Part shown: positions 52,565 through 63,270 of the stretch, in pieces | How positions within the stretch are numbered: position 1 is the first letter of the stretch | How the letters are laid out: every line of letters starts with the position of its first letter | NCBI GenBank assembly: GCA_010094025.1 | Contig: ML991780.1 | Location: 372,001 to 436,000 of the forward strand | From: Viridothelium virens | Lineage: Eukaryota; Ascomycota; Dothideomycetes; Trypetheliales; Trypetheliaceae | Length of the DNA stretch: 64,000 bases | Direction: 5' to 3' | Notes under the pieces: generated by a model | The model's database searches: none | What the model was told of the DNA's origin: nothing | What the model saw: only the letters and a program-made list of their open reading frames with translations | Made by a program: the position numbers and the translations under genes

Positions 52565-54649
52565 TTTTGATAATTAGTTGACCAGTAGCTCGAGCTGGCA
52601 GAAGTTTAGATTTGAAAGTCAATGTTGAGCTTGAGAGAAGGGCTAGCAGTCCATTGATGTGAGGAAAATGCCGAAGAGAAATGAAAGTTTTCTGATCCTA
52701 TTAAAGGTATACAAGGTTTACTTTCTCACCAAGCCAGCACCACGATCTGGTTAATTGAGGCGAAGAAAAAAATATATATATATATTGTTGCCGAGGACGT
52801 CAGAAATAACTTTCCAAAAGATTGGAGCTAGTGGCGCAGGTACAAAGCTATCATGATGTGTAGTGAATGACGAGGTCTTGGGCGCCCCGCAAACCTGGGT
52901 AACGCTCCCCGCATGGAGTTTCTCCTACGTAAAATGACGAGCAGCGATCCAATGATCCGATGCGAGGTTTCTATTAAGGAATGTTTGGGCAAATCGTCAG
53001 CTGTTTTTATAACCAGCCTTCCCACCTTTATTTGGACCTCACTTCTTCGAGCTCAAGACGTCGCAGCTTTGACGTTTCCCCGAGTGGACATGAGCAAAGG
53101 AGATCTCCCGTTCTGATACTCAGTTTTGTTAGAGGACATCTCTGACTACGCGCCCTCACGTGTACGTTCAGGGCCCTCCATGACGATGCAAATTGAGACA
53201 GCAGCAAGGAACGATGCCGGACGACGCAGGTTGGAACAAGTTCGATAAATCCGCTCGGACGGGTCGAAAGCACCAAAAGACGCGAGCCTGGCGAGATGGT
53301 ATCACTTAGGAGGCCTTAAACGGGCCCTTTATCCTGGACACTGTTCTCTTCTCATAACCAAAGCCTCAAAACGGGTGAATCACAAAAACTAGATGTTCCG
53401 CAGTTTATCGAGTGCTTTTTTGCAAGTCAAAGATCTCTCAGAGCCTTAACCTACACATTCAAGTGGTACGAAAAAGCATTACTTGATTGGAGCCCCTTCA
53501 CATGATTGGTCAGATTCGGGATTGATAAGGGGCAGCCAGCCAAACCCCACGCTCGGAGTACCACCAATATCAGCACTCATTAAATCCATCCAGCATAAGA
53601 TGTTCAGTTTCATGGACTTGTTGAGCAATGCAATGGTTGGATTCGAGGAATTCCAAATACCTGATTTGCAATGGATATCAGTAGGAGTTGAGCCCAAAAG
53701 AAAACAAGCGTTGCTTGCAGAATAATATTTAAATTCGGTATCGACGAGATCTCAATCGCTGAGCTCCACCCGCAATGGAGTAAACGATTTAGCCAAAAAT
53801 ATGTGGAGACTACCGCGGAGAAAGATGGACCTTTAAATCTTCTTATCCTGTGCCTTTGAAACTGTGGATCTGGACCAGGATGCACTTGATAAGCAGCTGG
53901 CTTCAACGCGGCTGACTGCCGAGAGATAAGCAATCGATGTCTAGGGTATGCACGTAACAAAGCTCCTGGGTATTTCGGCATGCGCCATGCTGTCATGAGA
54001 TACCAGCCTTTTTCTTTGGGACCTCCTCCGACACGGATTTGACCGGACCTGGCTGTACCCAAACTACCTGACTGTCTGTCCAAGAAATCTTCCCCAAAAC
54101 CCCTCGGTTCGCACCTACGTCGCATTGCTTGTAGGGTCTTCCAGGCTTGCATACTTTTGACATCTCCGCGCAAAGTTTTGCCTGGAACGCTCCGCTTCAG
54201 GGAGGCAAACATTCGAGACCTTGAGCTAAGATTCTGCAAGTCAACCGCTGCCACGCTACAGACTCACTTGGACACCATTCTGGGCAACACTCACTACCTT
54301 ATCGGGCACGAATTGGGTCATGCAGCCTAGCCTTGACCTGCATGGCAAGCAAGCGATGCGCCGCTGAAACCAAGATCTCCACAGGGATCGATCCGCGGAT
54401 ATCCTTTGATTGGGCATTTGCACACATTGATTGTAAAGGCACCGGAGAAGCATCATCATAGCACTGCTTCTACTAGTCCCATCTTCCGTATAAGAAAGTG
54501 ACATCTCCAAGCTCTACAGGGCTGCCGTTCCATTTCGAGTAACTTCACTTATCTGGCCATCAGACCAAACTGTGCATCACAAGTCAACATTCACCAAAGA
54601 CTATCAAAGCGTATCGAGTAAAGAGTGCTACATGAAAAGTAGTGTCAAC
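52565..54649. promoter_or_regulatory. Nitrogen-responsive upstream region of the nitrate transporter gene
   Basis: About 2.1 kb without a supported gene. Six GATAAG cores (either strand) occur at 53524, 53842, 53888, 53925, 54298 and 54548; such a 6-mer is expected less than once in this span by chance. One CTCCGCGG, matching the NirA consensus CTCCGHGG, lies at 53813-53820 on the minus strand. In Aspergillus and Neurospora, AreA/NIT2 binds GATA sites and NirA/NIT4 gives nitrate induction. The arrangement therefore fits nitrate induction and ammonium repression. A short (AT)7 run is at 52772-52785. Confidence 0.7.
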
Positions 54650-56326
54650 ATGTCGGGCATCTCCTTGCTCTGGGCTGCCCCAGAAGTCAATCCCATCAAC
54701 CACAAAGCTCGCTCCATTCCGGTATTAAATCCTTTCAATGTGTATGGCAGAGTCTGGTGGTTTGCCTGGTTTGGTTTCTTCATTGCGTTCTGGTCCTGGT
54801 AAGCCTCTCCCGTTGAGGAAATGGCGCCCAAAGCCTGCATATGCACGACCGTTGGTACTGACAAAGCTTGCTCTAGGTACGCGTTTCCTCCGCTGCTACA
54901 GGATGTAATTGCAAAGGACATTGGGTTAAACTCCACGCAACTTGCCAACTCAAACATCGTTGCTCTTCTGGCAACGTAAGTCAAACTCGTTCAACGCCTG
55001 ACCTCTTCATCAACTAATATCAGTAGTCTTCTTGTTCGTCTAGTAGCTGGCCCTTGTTGCGATCGATTTGGACCTCGGTACACATTTGCAGGATGTCTCC
55101 TCGCTGGAGCCATTCCTACCTTCTGTGCTGGAGGAGTGAAGAATCCCTCGGGTCTTTTGGCTTTGCGATTCTTCATTGGCATTCTGGGCGGCTCGTTCGT
55201 TCCATGCCAGGTCTGGACTACTGGATTCTTTGACAAGAATGTCGTGGGCACAGCCAACGCCTTGACTGGTGGATTTGGTAATGCAGGTGGCGGGGTGACA
55301 TACTTTGTCATGCCTGCAGTCTATCGATCCCTTGTCAAGAATGGCCTCACGAGCCATGTCGCATGGAGAGTATCCTTTGTCGTTCCCGGCATTCTCATCC
55401 TTGCCACTACCCTTTTCATGGTGCTGCTCTGTCCAGACACGCCCGTCGGAAAGTGGTCTGATCGTGTACAAGCCGCCGAGAGCAACCTACGTCAACACAC
55501 GGTTTCCGACGGTCCCGTCGTCGATGTTGCTGGGGAGCTCACCGCTGAAAAGAACAGATCCAATGCTGGCTCAGACTCCACCGAACGGGTCTCGGACGAA
55601 GAAAAGAAACTTGGAGAAACACGTGGCGTCTTCGACGATCACGAGATCCAGATGGGTGAGCAGCAAATGGTTGACATCGCTCGTGGCGAAGTCATCCAGA
55701 AGCCGTCAACCAAGGAGATGCTCCACGTTTTCGCGAGCGCCAGCACCTTCGTCACTGCTGCTTGCTATTTCTGCAGCTTCGGCTCCGAGCTCGCTATCAA
55801 CAGTATCCTTGGCAACTACTATGCCAAGAATTTCCCCAAATTAGGTCTTCAGAATCAAGGCAATTGGGCCGCTATGTTCGGTCTTCTCAATGTTGTCTGC
55901 CGTCCACTCGGTGGATTCATTGCCGATGTCGCATACCGCAGAACCGGAAGCGTTTGGGCCAAGAAGGTTCTCCTGCACACTTACGGTGTCATCTTTGGAG
56001 CCTTTCTTGTTGCCATTGGTGCCACGGACCCCCATAGTGAGAGCACTTTGTTTGGTCTCATCGCTGGTGCCGCCTTTTTTCTCGAGGGCGCCAACGGGCT
56101 GAACTACGCACTAGTACCTCATGTTCATCCATACGCGAATGGTGTCATTTCAGGCTTCACAGGCGCGTCGGGCAACTTTGGTGGTATCATCTTTGCCATC
56201 ATCTTCAGGTACAACGTCAAGAATTATGCGAGGAGCTTCTGGATCATCGGAGTCATCGCTATGGTGATGAATGTAGCCGTCTGCTGGATCAGGCCAGTGC
56301 CTAAGGGCCAGATTGGTGGGAGATAA
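54650..56326 (+). CDS. High-affinity nitrate/nitrite transporter, NRT2/CrnA type (MFS)
   Basis: Three exons, 54650-54798, 54877-54975 and 55024-56326, encode 516 residues. Twelve membrane helices are visible. The nitrate-porter signatures are '[17 protein letters not shown]' in helix 5 and '[17 protein letters not shown]' in helix 11, with '[10 protein letters not shown]' between helices 2 and 3. The large central cytosolic loop (about 195-300) is acidic and hydrophilic, as in fungal CrnA/NrtA, where it takes part in nitrogen-dependent regulation of the protein. Proton-driven nitrate uptake at the plasma membrane is the family role. The start at 54650 ('[15 protein letters not shown]') is preferred; an ATG at 54632 is an alternative. 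Nitrate and nitrite reductase genes, often adjacent, are not in this window. Confidence 0.95.
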
Positions 56327-56689
56327 TTTTACTCTCTCAACGGTGGCATTCTCGCCCGACTATAGAATGGAGGGAAAGGGAATTTTTGCCTGTATTTATT
56401 CTGAGATATCCGAAATTTTAAGTCCATATATGCACGATGTCATGGATAGAAAAATTGAGCGCGTTTGAAAGCCGACCGAGTTCAAAGTACAAGAACGGCG
56501 TTGATGTAATTAATTACTGCGTCGACCTGATCAGGGCTAGCGCTAGCCCTCAGATATTTCGATTCTGAGGGTTTGCACGTCGTGATTAACTTAGTCTTAT
56601 CAATTCCGAGAGCTGGTTATGATCTTCTTGATGACTTTTCGGATGGCGGCTTTGGCTGCAGGACACAGGAGTAAAGCGCTTAGAATATA
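56327..56689. other. Intergenic, no gene recognised
   Basis: 363 bases follow the nitrate transporter. A palindrome AGGGCTAGCGCTAGCCCT (56533-56550) is the only structured feature; it could be a transcript-end hairpin or chance. Confidence 0.4.
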
Positions 56690-57237
56690 TAAGCTGGTCG
56701 CAACAGTCAAAAGGAACCACTCGCCCTTCGGACTCGCAAACTCACGAATCTCTCCCACTCTCCCTCGTTCGTGGCTACTGGATGTTCCACGAAGGCAACA
56801 ACGGTTGCCACAGCTAAGGTACTGTCGCAGGCGTCAAACTTGATGGAGTCTACGTTTTCGCTGCCGCCCATAAGGTCACCTTCATTAAGGGATACACCTC
56901 TCTCGTCGGTGCTTTAGAGGGGCTGGGTCATGGCAAGCGGCCAAAGTGTGCTCTCGTCTGTCCATGGCCTGGGCATCAACCGCGTCCTCGAATTCGAAAT
57001 CGTCGCCCCTGATGGAGCCTTATGCATCGTCAACACCTGCCAAAATGCGAATCTCTTTTAGGCACTCCATGGCGGCGGCTGTGACACCTTCGGCGTCGTC
57101 TCTCGACCACGCACGAAGTAGAACCCGTCATGCGTCTCACCGTCGCTTACCTCAGTTTCACCCCGATACCCATCAACGCCCTTTCCTTCCTCTCCCTCTT
57201 GGTCAACGAGTCCCTCAACTGGGGCCCTGAGGGCTGA
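56690..57237 (+). pseudogene. N-terminal remnant of an FAD-linked, berberine-bridge-type oxidase
   Basis: Degenerate but clear similarity runs in order along the plus strand: a worn 'VKRNHSPFG' where the family has V-K-N-T-G-H, 'YWMFHEGNNGCHS', 'GTVAGVKLDGVYVFAAAHKV', 'GWVMASGQSVLSSVHGLGIN', 'RVLEFEIVAPDGALCIVN', 'ALHGGGCDTFGVVSR', and 'INALSFLSLLVNESLNWGPE'. The frame is interrupted by nonsense codons (one replaces the conserved Trp of 'LFWALRGGG' by TAG) and at least one frameshift. These enzymes bind FAD and oxidise secondary metabolites or sugars. Similarity stops at about 57237, just where the family reads 'GWGGY'. The other half is at 62340-62904. Confidence 0.82.
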
Positions 57238-60200
57238 CACTCCGTAAAGCCGAATTTGACACCGTAGGTTTGGAAGCGTCCTGCTGATTCGCTTCGATTT
57301 TGCGACGAAGAAGCCAAATCTTTTTCCAGCGCTCGATGAATATCACAGCCCGTTCCAAAGAATCTATATCCCACTGTTTCCCGAGTTCGGTAAGCCAACG
57401 CTTCCTTTTCATGACTTCTGACCCGACTTTCACGCTCTCAGGATCCTGGGCTCGCCAAGCCTTTTCATCAAATTTTGGGATGTGAAGATGCTTGTGGTCT
57501 TGGTGACAAGTGAGAACATCCAATTGGCCGGCTTTGAGCTTCTCGTAGCACTGCTGGTCAAATTGAGTTTCGAAACAATCCCTGCAGGTCCATATGTCGT
57601 CTGCATAGCTCCAATTCCGGTCACATCCTCCGTTGCAACTGAAGTAGGATTGTCCCTTCAATTTCGGAGGACGAGAATCGACAGGTATGGCTGCCGAGGA
57701 GACATCAGGAATTGTTCCTTGCTCAATGGTTGAATTAGGGTCATGGGAGGTATTTCCATCTAGCTCGTCGCCGTTTGCTAAATTTGAGGCTGTCTGCGCT
57801 TCGGAAGATGAATTCATGCTATCCTCAGTATATTTTGCGTCTGTCTTTGCGACCCTCTCCACTTTATCTTCCCTTAAAGGCTCCAAGAGAGACCAGGCAG
57901 CGAGAGCGTTGATATCATCGTCCAGGACGGGTAATATCAGCGCGAGCTGTTCATACCCCTCAGCAGCAGTTCTGTCTTCTTTGCCGAGATGTATCGCTTT
58001 GCGCACAAGTGGTCGAAGCACTTTGTGGGCTTTGTCATCATCTCCTGCTAGATGATAGCAACGGCCAAGGATCAATCGCACGTCTTTCCACCAAAAGCGT
58101 GCCGCCATGTCGGACGTATCGCTGCTCAATCCACTCAACCGGTCAAGGTGTAATTGCGATTCGGTGGGATTCCCGCGAGCCTGCATTGCCATAGTTCGTA
58201 GTGCGTGGGCCAGTTCTTTGACCGCGCTACGCCTAGTGAAACCGCTCCATTCTTTGTTCTCATCTTTCGTGATACGTATAATTGATTCCATTTCGTTAAG
58301 GCAAGAGCCTCGGATATCGAGAGGGCCGCAGAACCATCTCAGCCTCCATCGACAAAATCGCAGATGAAGGGAAGCACCAGACGCCTCCAAAGCCAAATTA
58401 TTTTCCCTTACACTGTCATACAATATATCCATCTCGCTGAACAACTGCAAGGTGTGAGCGAGCACGACCATGTGGTTATGCATGTCGCTGTACGGCTTCT
58501 GAAGTGTTTTCATAAGCCAACTTTGTCCATCTTGCATATTTCTGTTCAGTCTGTGCAGTATTTCCAGCGCATCGCTAATGCTACCCTGCTTATTTAATGC
58601 ACCAACGAGAGCACATACATGGTCTTCAGCCGTCTCGGAAAACGATTTGATCTCGAGCGCGTGATCGAAGGTGCGCCAGTACCACGTTGCTGCAGTGCTG
58701 AATTGCGCCAATCGCAAGTGGCAGTCGCCCATAGTCCCCACGAGGCTATCCCAGTAAGCCTTTTCATATTTTTCGTCTTTTCCAAGGAGAGAATCATGGC
58801 TGCTCATAATCGCTTCGAGTTGTTCGATACAGGCACGGTCTTCTCTCAAGCTATAAAGGATTGTTGCTCTGAGCATCTGGGCTTGCCATAGATTTTGATC
58901 GAACTTTACCGCTTGATCGCATCGAGCGCATGCAATTGCAAGGAATTCATCGCTGCGATGACGTTCAGCAAACATCTGCGACACGTTATAGACTGAGGCC
59001 ATGCGGAAATAAAACCAGGCATCGTCGGTTTGCCGTTGGAGCTCTGTAAGAGCCCATTTCTCCCAGTCTTGAATCTCCTGGACAGAGGCATCATCGTACG
59101 AGGAGGCCTGTGCGTAAAGATCGGCGTGTGGTCCTGCCTGTTCGAAATTATTTAGCGTCGAAAAGTAAGCCTGTTCCATTGCAATACCTTCTGAAAGTAG
59201 CCACGGAGCCAATAGACGACTCGCCACGGCCAATCATCGTCATCTTTGTACCAGCGCTGCAGTATACAGCGAGCTACGTGCTGGAGCACTTTTTCCTTTG
59301 CGACTTTGCCAGACGTAACTTCTGTAACCCATTCTATGTCAGTCGACACTGCAAGGATGCTCTTCCTCACATCCGGATCTTTCATCCAGTTGACAACAGT
59401 TTCGCAAAACACATTACCGTCACAGAACCAGTCTATCATGGACATGATTTCATCAGTATTAGCCCAAACATCGATCACAGTGTCTTCGCGAAGCATTCGA
59501 AATAGCCGTTGGCCGATGTTTTGCTTCAAGTTGGAGTCAACCTGATCTAAATTGACATCGACAATATGTTTGTCAAAGTATCTGCTCGCGTATTGGCGAA
59601 GCGCCTGGTGCTTTTCCGAATCATAAAAATCGCATACGGCTGTCACGCAGGCTTCGAGGACCCGTACTGCGTTCTCTTCGCTCGGGTCTAGGTGCACCAA
59701 GTCGATCTCTGCGTTTCGCTTCTCCTCAAAGAATCTTTTGAAATCGAACTTGTCGTAGATGTCAAGATCGCCAAAAACTCGCTGGAAATTGGTTTGCAGC
59801 ACTGCTTGGATCAGTCTGATCTCATCTTCTGACACAGTCAATCGCCTATCGTCAGATTCCCGAAGGGAGCGCTCGGCATCGGGCGCAAATCTGACTTCCT
59901 CGTCCTTACTGATATCGACCAAGCTGGAGCAGTTCTTCTTCAAATACTCGACCGGTTTGAGTAGTCCAGATTCTCCAAAGGTCATGGAAAGCGCAGAGCT
60001 CAATAAAGAGGCATCGGGAGGTGATCTTGCTGTTGCTATCCACATAAAAATAGTATTGAGCTGCTTGATGTACTGACCCCCCAGACGCTCGTTGAGTGCG
60101 TTAATCTCACGTTTTATAGCCTGCGCGCTGTCCTCGTCGACTCTATTTAAGACGTCCTCGACCTGCGTCAAATCGTCGCTAACCTCGATATCATAGAGTA

Positions 60201-62010
60201 TGCGATTGATGGTGTTGTAGTTGCCACGAGCTGCGGCAAGAAGCCGCTCTAGTATCTTTGCCCTCAAAGCTTCCTGCTCGGATGGAAGCATACCATGAAA
60301 GATCCTGATCATATCAAGACGACTAGTGACGAACTGCTTGATGTCTCCGTGTTGCTTGAGTTCCTCTGAGGGCGTGTTCTTCGACGGCAGTAGGTCGATT
60401 GAAGGAAGTGCCAGGTTAGGAATGCCTCGCATACTTTCGAAGCCTTCGCTATCACCGGTCAAGAAGAGTCGGATACGGAGATCCTCTGAATTATTTTGTC
60501 TTGACATTATTGAATCAACCACATCCCGAAGCGGTCCTCTGTCGTCGGGGTCAAGACGGTTGACTCCATCCAAAACGATAAAGAATGTGACACCAGGTCG
60601 CTTTTTAGAATAATCAGCAACTAGCTGCTTCCAAATAACTGATGTATCTTGATGGTCGGTCATATTGTATCCTTTGCAGACTGCATGCAGAAATTGCAAG
60701 TATGCTTGGTCCTTTGCAAGTTGCCAGATAAGGTAGCGGAAAGCTTGGTTGACAGCATTGCGCTTTGGCTCTTTTGGGATATCGTACCATGCAACACGCA
60801 TATTGAGTTGTTTCGCTTCACTTCGGCTCTCACCGTTTAAGTAGTCAACAACCGCATGGCTGAGATAGCTTTTACCATAACCCTCGGGTCCTTGGATGCT
60901 GAACACATTATATGTATTGTCTGTTGATTTACAGATACGGACGTCTTTCCAATGCTGGAAGTCATTGTACTCGAAGAGCCATTGCCCAGTGCCGGCCGTT
61001 CGATTGGAGAAGTCACCGTGAGTCTGCAGAACACTTTCCATCTCTCCCGATTTAATGTTGAGGGCGTTCATAACGGTATTCTTGGTCTTGTTGTCGCCAT
61101 CACTGATTCGTAGCTGCTCCAACGTCGTACTGTTTTGCCCTTGTATTACAGAGTTCTCTTGCAATAAAGCAACGCTTTCCTGCATGGTAGTATTCATGGC
61201 GTGCACTTCAATGCTCAAGCTACAAATCCTTCTAGCCGCGTCGCTCATGCCTCTATGAATCTCGTCAATCTGAACTTTGGATACTTCTGCGATCAGATTC
61301 TCAAACTTGGCCATCGCATCCTGAATGCCGCTGTCGTCACCAAAAGCTCCAACCTTAACAGCCACTTTCACCCTGGCTTTCATTGACTCGAATTTTCCTG
61401 TGAGACCGTGAGGTTCCTCAATTCCCCTCCAGCTATGTGTCAATTGGTAAGATTTGGCCATGATAGTAATGAAGTGCTCCAAGACTCGATAGACGCTGCG
61501 CCGCAGGTTTTTGTCCAACTTCACGTCGACATCCTTCTGGTCACAGTACATCCCAAGCCGCTCAAGGAACACACCGAGCCGGTCCATCAGCGCGGTCAAA
61601 TTATCAAAGACCGTTTGTGTTTCTTGTGAGACCTTTATCAGGAAGCTCACAGCATTAAACACCTGATTACTCGGACCAAAAACCTATGACAAAAGTGAGG
61701 ACCTTGTCCACAAATGTGCATCGGACTTGAAGAAACATACCACGCTCGCGCCTTGTGCAATCATGGAGCCGAAACTATCAATAAATTTAAGCGTTTTGCT
61801 AAAGATGGCCTTGGCCGTGGTTTTGGTAGCCGAGTCAGCCTTGGGTGGATTGATCATAGCAGTGATCTGTTCTATCGAAGGCGCTTGGCCCGGATCGAGA
61901 GGTATATTGAAGCTTGCCTCATTTCCTAGACGGGCCATGAGTTTATTCCATGCCTGCTCCAAGTCCTCTTCCTCCGAGAATGGGCTCGAGATCGTGGCTT
62001 CTGTAGCCAT
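57215..62010 (-). CDS. NLR-like STAND protein: Goodbye-like N-domain, NACHT, helical repeats, Cys/His-rich C-terminus
   Basis: Three exons on the minus strand (62010-61741, 61683-59188, 59137-57215) encode 1562 residues; phases fit, and joins restore 'GASVVFGPSNQVFNAVSFLI' and 'GYFQKAGPHADLYAQA'. Residues 15-330 follow the pattern of the Goodbye domain found at the start of fungal STAND proteins. The NACHT ATPase has Walker A 'GPEGYGKS' (355-362) and Walker B 'FFIVLDGVNRLD' (about 457-468). The middle part (about 900-1350) is helical with TPR-like spacing. Near 1420-1478 lies a cluster, 'YFSCNGGCDRNW', 'WTCRDCFE', 'QCYEKL', 'CHQDHKHLHIP', that looks zinc-binding. Such proteins act in self/non-self recognition and regulated cell death in fungi. 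The last seven codons and stop coincide with antisense oxidase sequence. Confidence 0.9.
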
Positions 62011-62339
62011 ATTGAGCGCGCGTTGCACCTACTGATCGACCAGAGCAGTGAAAGGGCCTTCCAGCAGCTTGAATAAAGGGACTGCGCAGGATGTTTGCAT
62101 GTCGTTAAGCATAGCAACAGATTCGCGACTGCCACACTTATATGTTATTCATAGTCAGGGACTGAGATACGCCATGCAGGAGCAGGGGCCATAAAGAGTC
62201 GTGAGTGGTGGCTTCCAGAGGCCGCGCATGCAGGCTGCACTGAAATTGGCGTATCTCCCGACGAACGAAGTTTCGAGAGCCCAGCAGCACCTGTAGAGAG
62301 GTATCTCTGCACCTAGCCAATTTCTGTCCCGAGCGAATG
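62011..62339. promoter_or_regulatory. Upstream region of the NLR gene, inside the inserted block
   Basis: About 330 bases lie between the NLR start and the point where oxidase similarity resumes. If the insertion model is right, this is the promoter that travelled with the NLR gene. No terminal repeat or target duplication was seen. Confidence 0.45.
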
Positions 62340-62904
62340 AAGTCGAACCCAAACCGCCACCGTTGGGACCAAGCGCTTCCCTATCACTCCCCTCGTCCCA
62401 CTCTCGCTCGTCGCCATCGCCATGGGTCGCGCGCGTCTGATGTCGTGTCTGACCGGCCTGGTCTCCGCAGGCCTGAGGCCGTGCTTCCCTGTCGTGGCGC
62501 CGAAGCTATGTCACCCGGAGACGGGGGCGAACGCGACGTCTGCGACTCCGGCGTGGAGGAAGGACTACCTTAGGTACAGGGAGCTGGGTGGAGCGGTGGG
62601 GTTGGCGTAGCATTCGTTGGCGGAGGAGAGGAGGACGGCCGCGGGGCAGCTGAAGAATTTGACGGCGGGGTTGCAAGCCTTGATGCCGGAGAGCGGGGCG
62701 TACATGAACGAGGCGAACCCGCGGACGGAGGGATGGCAGGAGCTATGGTGGGGTGAGGAGAATCATGCGAGGTTGGTAGAGGTGAAGAGGAGGTATCATC
62801 CAGTTGGGTTATTGTCGTGTTGGAAGTGTGTTGGGTTTGTGGGGTTTGTGGGGAGTTTGCGTGCCCGGAGGATTTGGCTCAGGGATAGCATTAGTACTAC
62901 TTAG
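62340..62904 (+). pseudogene. C-terminal remnant of the same FAD-linked oxidase
   Basis: In plus-strand order the sequence shows 'KRFPITPLVPLSLVAIA', 'SCLTGLVSAGLRPCFPVV', 'HPETGANATSATPAWRKDYL', 'LTAGLQALMPESGAYMNEAN', 'GWQELWWGEENHARLVEVK' and 'RYHPVGLLSCWKCVGF'. This is the characteristic C-terminal end of berberine-bridge-type oxidases, with the Tyr-x-Asn-Glu motif and the closing Cys-Trp-x-Cys-Val-Gly. A TAG stands where Trp is expected before 'HSLAEE'. The N-terminal half lies 5 kb upstream on the same strand. The central 100-200 residues of the enzyme are missing from both pieces. Confidence 0.82.
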
Positions 62905-63270
62905 GCATTGGTCGATCAAGTCAGGTGTACAGGAGAAAGTCATTGTTTGCAGACTCAGCACAATGAAATCGTTCTGATTAGGATTCATACGGAGACTATG
63001 GAGCATAACTACTCAGACTTATTGAAAGAAAGAGAGAAGTCCCGATCTAAGACATCGCAGACTCAAGAGGTAAAACGATACCATAGTCGGGAAAAGCGCC
63101 ACCCAAATGCAACCACGTTCTATGCCAAAAGCAATGGTGCTGCTTTTTGTAAATCCGTCTAGTCAGTGATGCCCACCCCTATCCCATCAAACAATCAACG
63201 CTGAAACGACGAACAATATGTCCACACAGCCTTGCCGAGCAGAAAAGGAGGGAAGTTTGGATGGAAAGAA
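62905..63270. other. Intergenic, no gene recognised
   Basis: 366 bases lie between the oxidase remnant and the stop of the last gene. Nothing was recognised. Confidence 0.45.

Noticed and set aside
53610-54254. Minus-strand frame of 214 codons upstream of the nitrate transporter
   Set aside because: It shows no family pattern, no introns or start context of note, and lies in the stretch carrying the GATA and NirA sites. Treated as chance.
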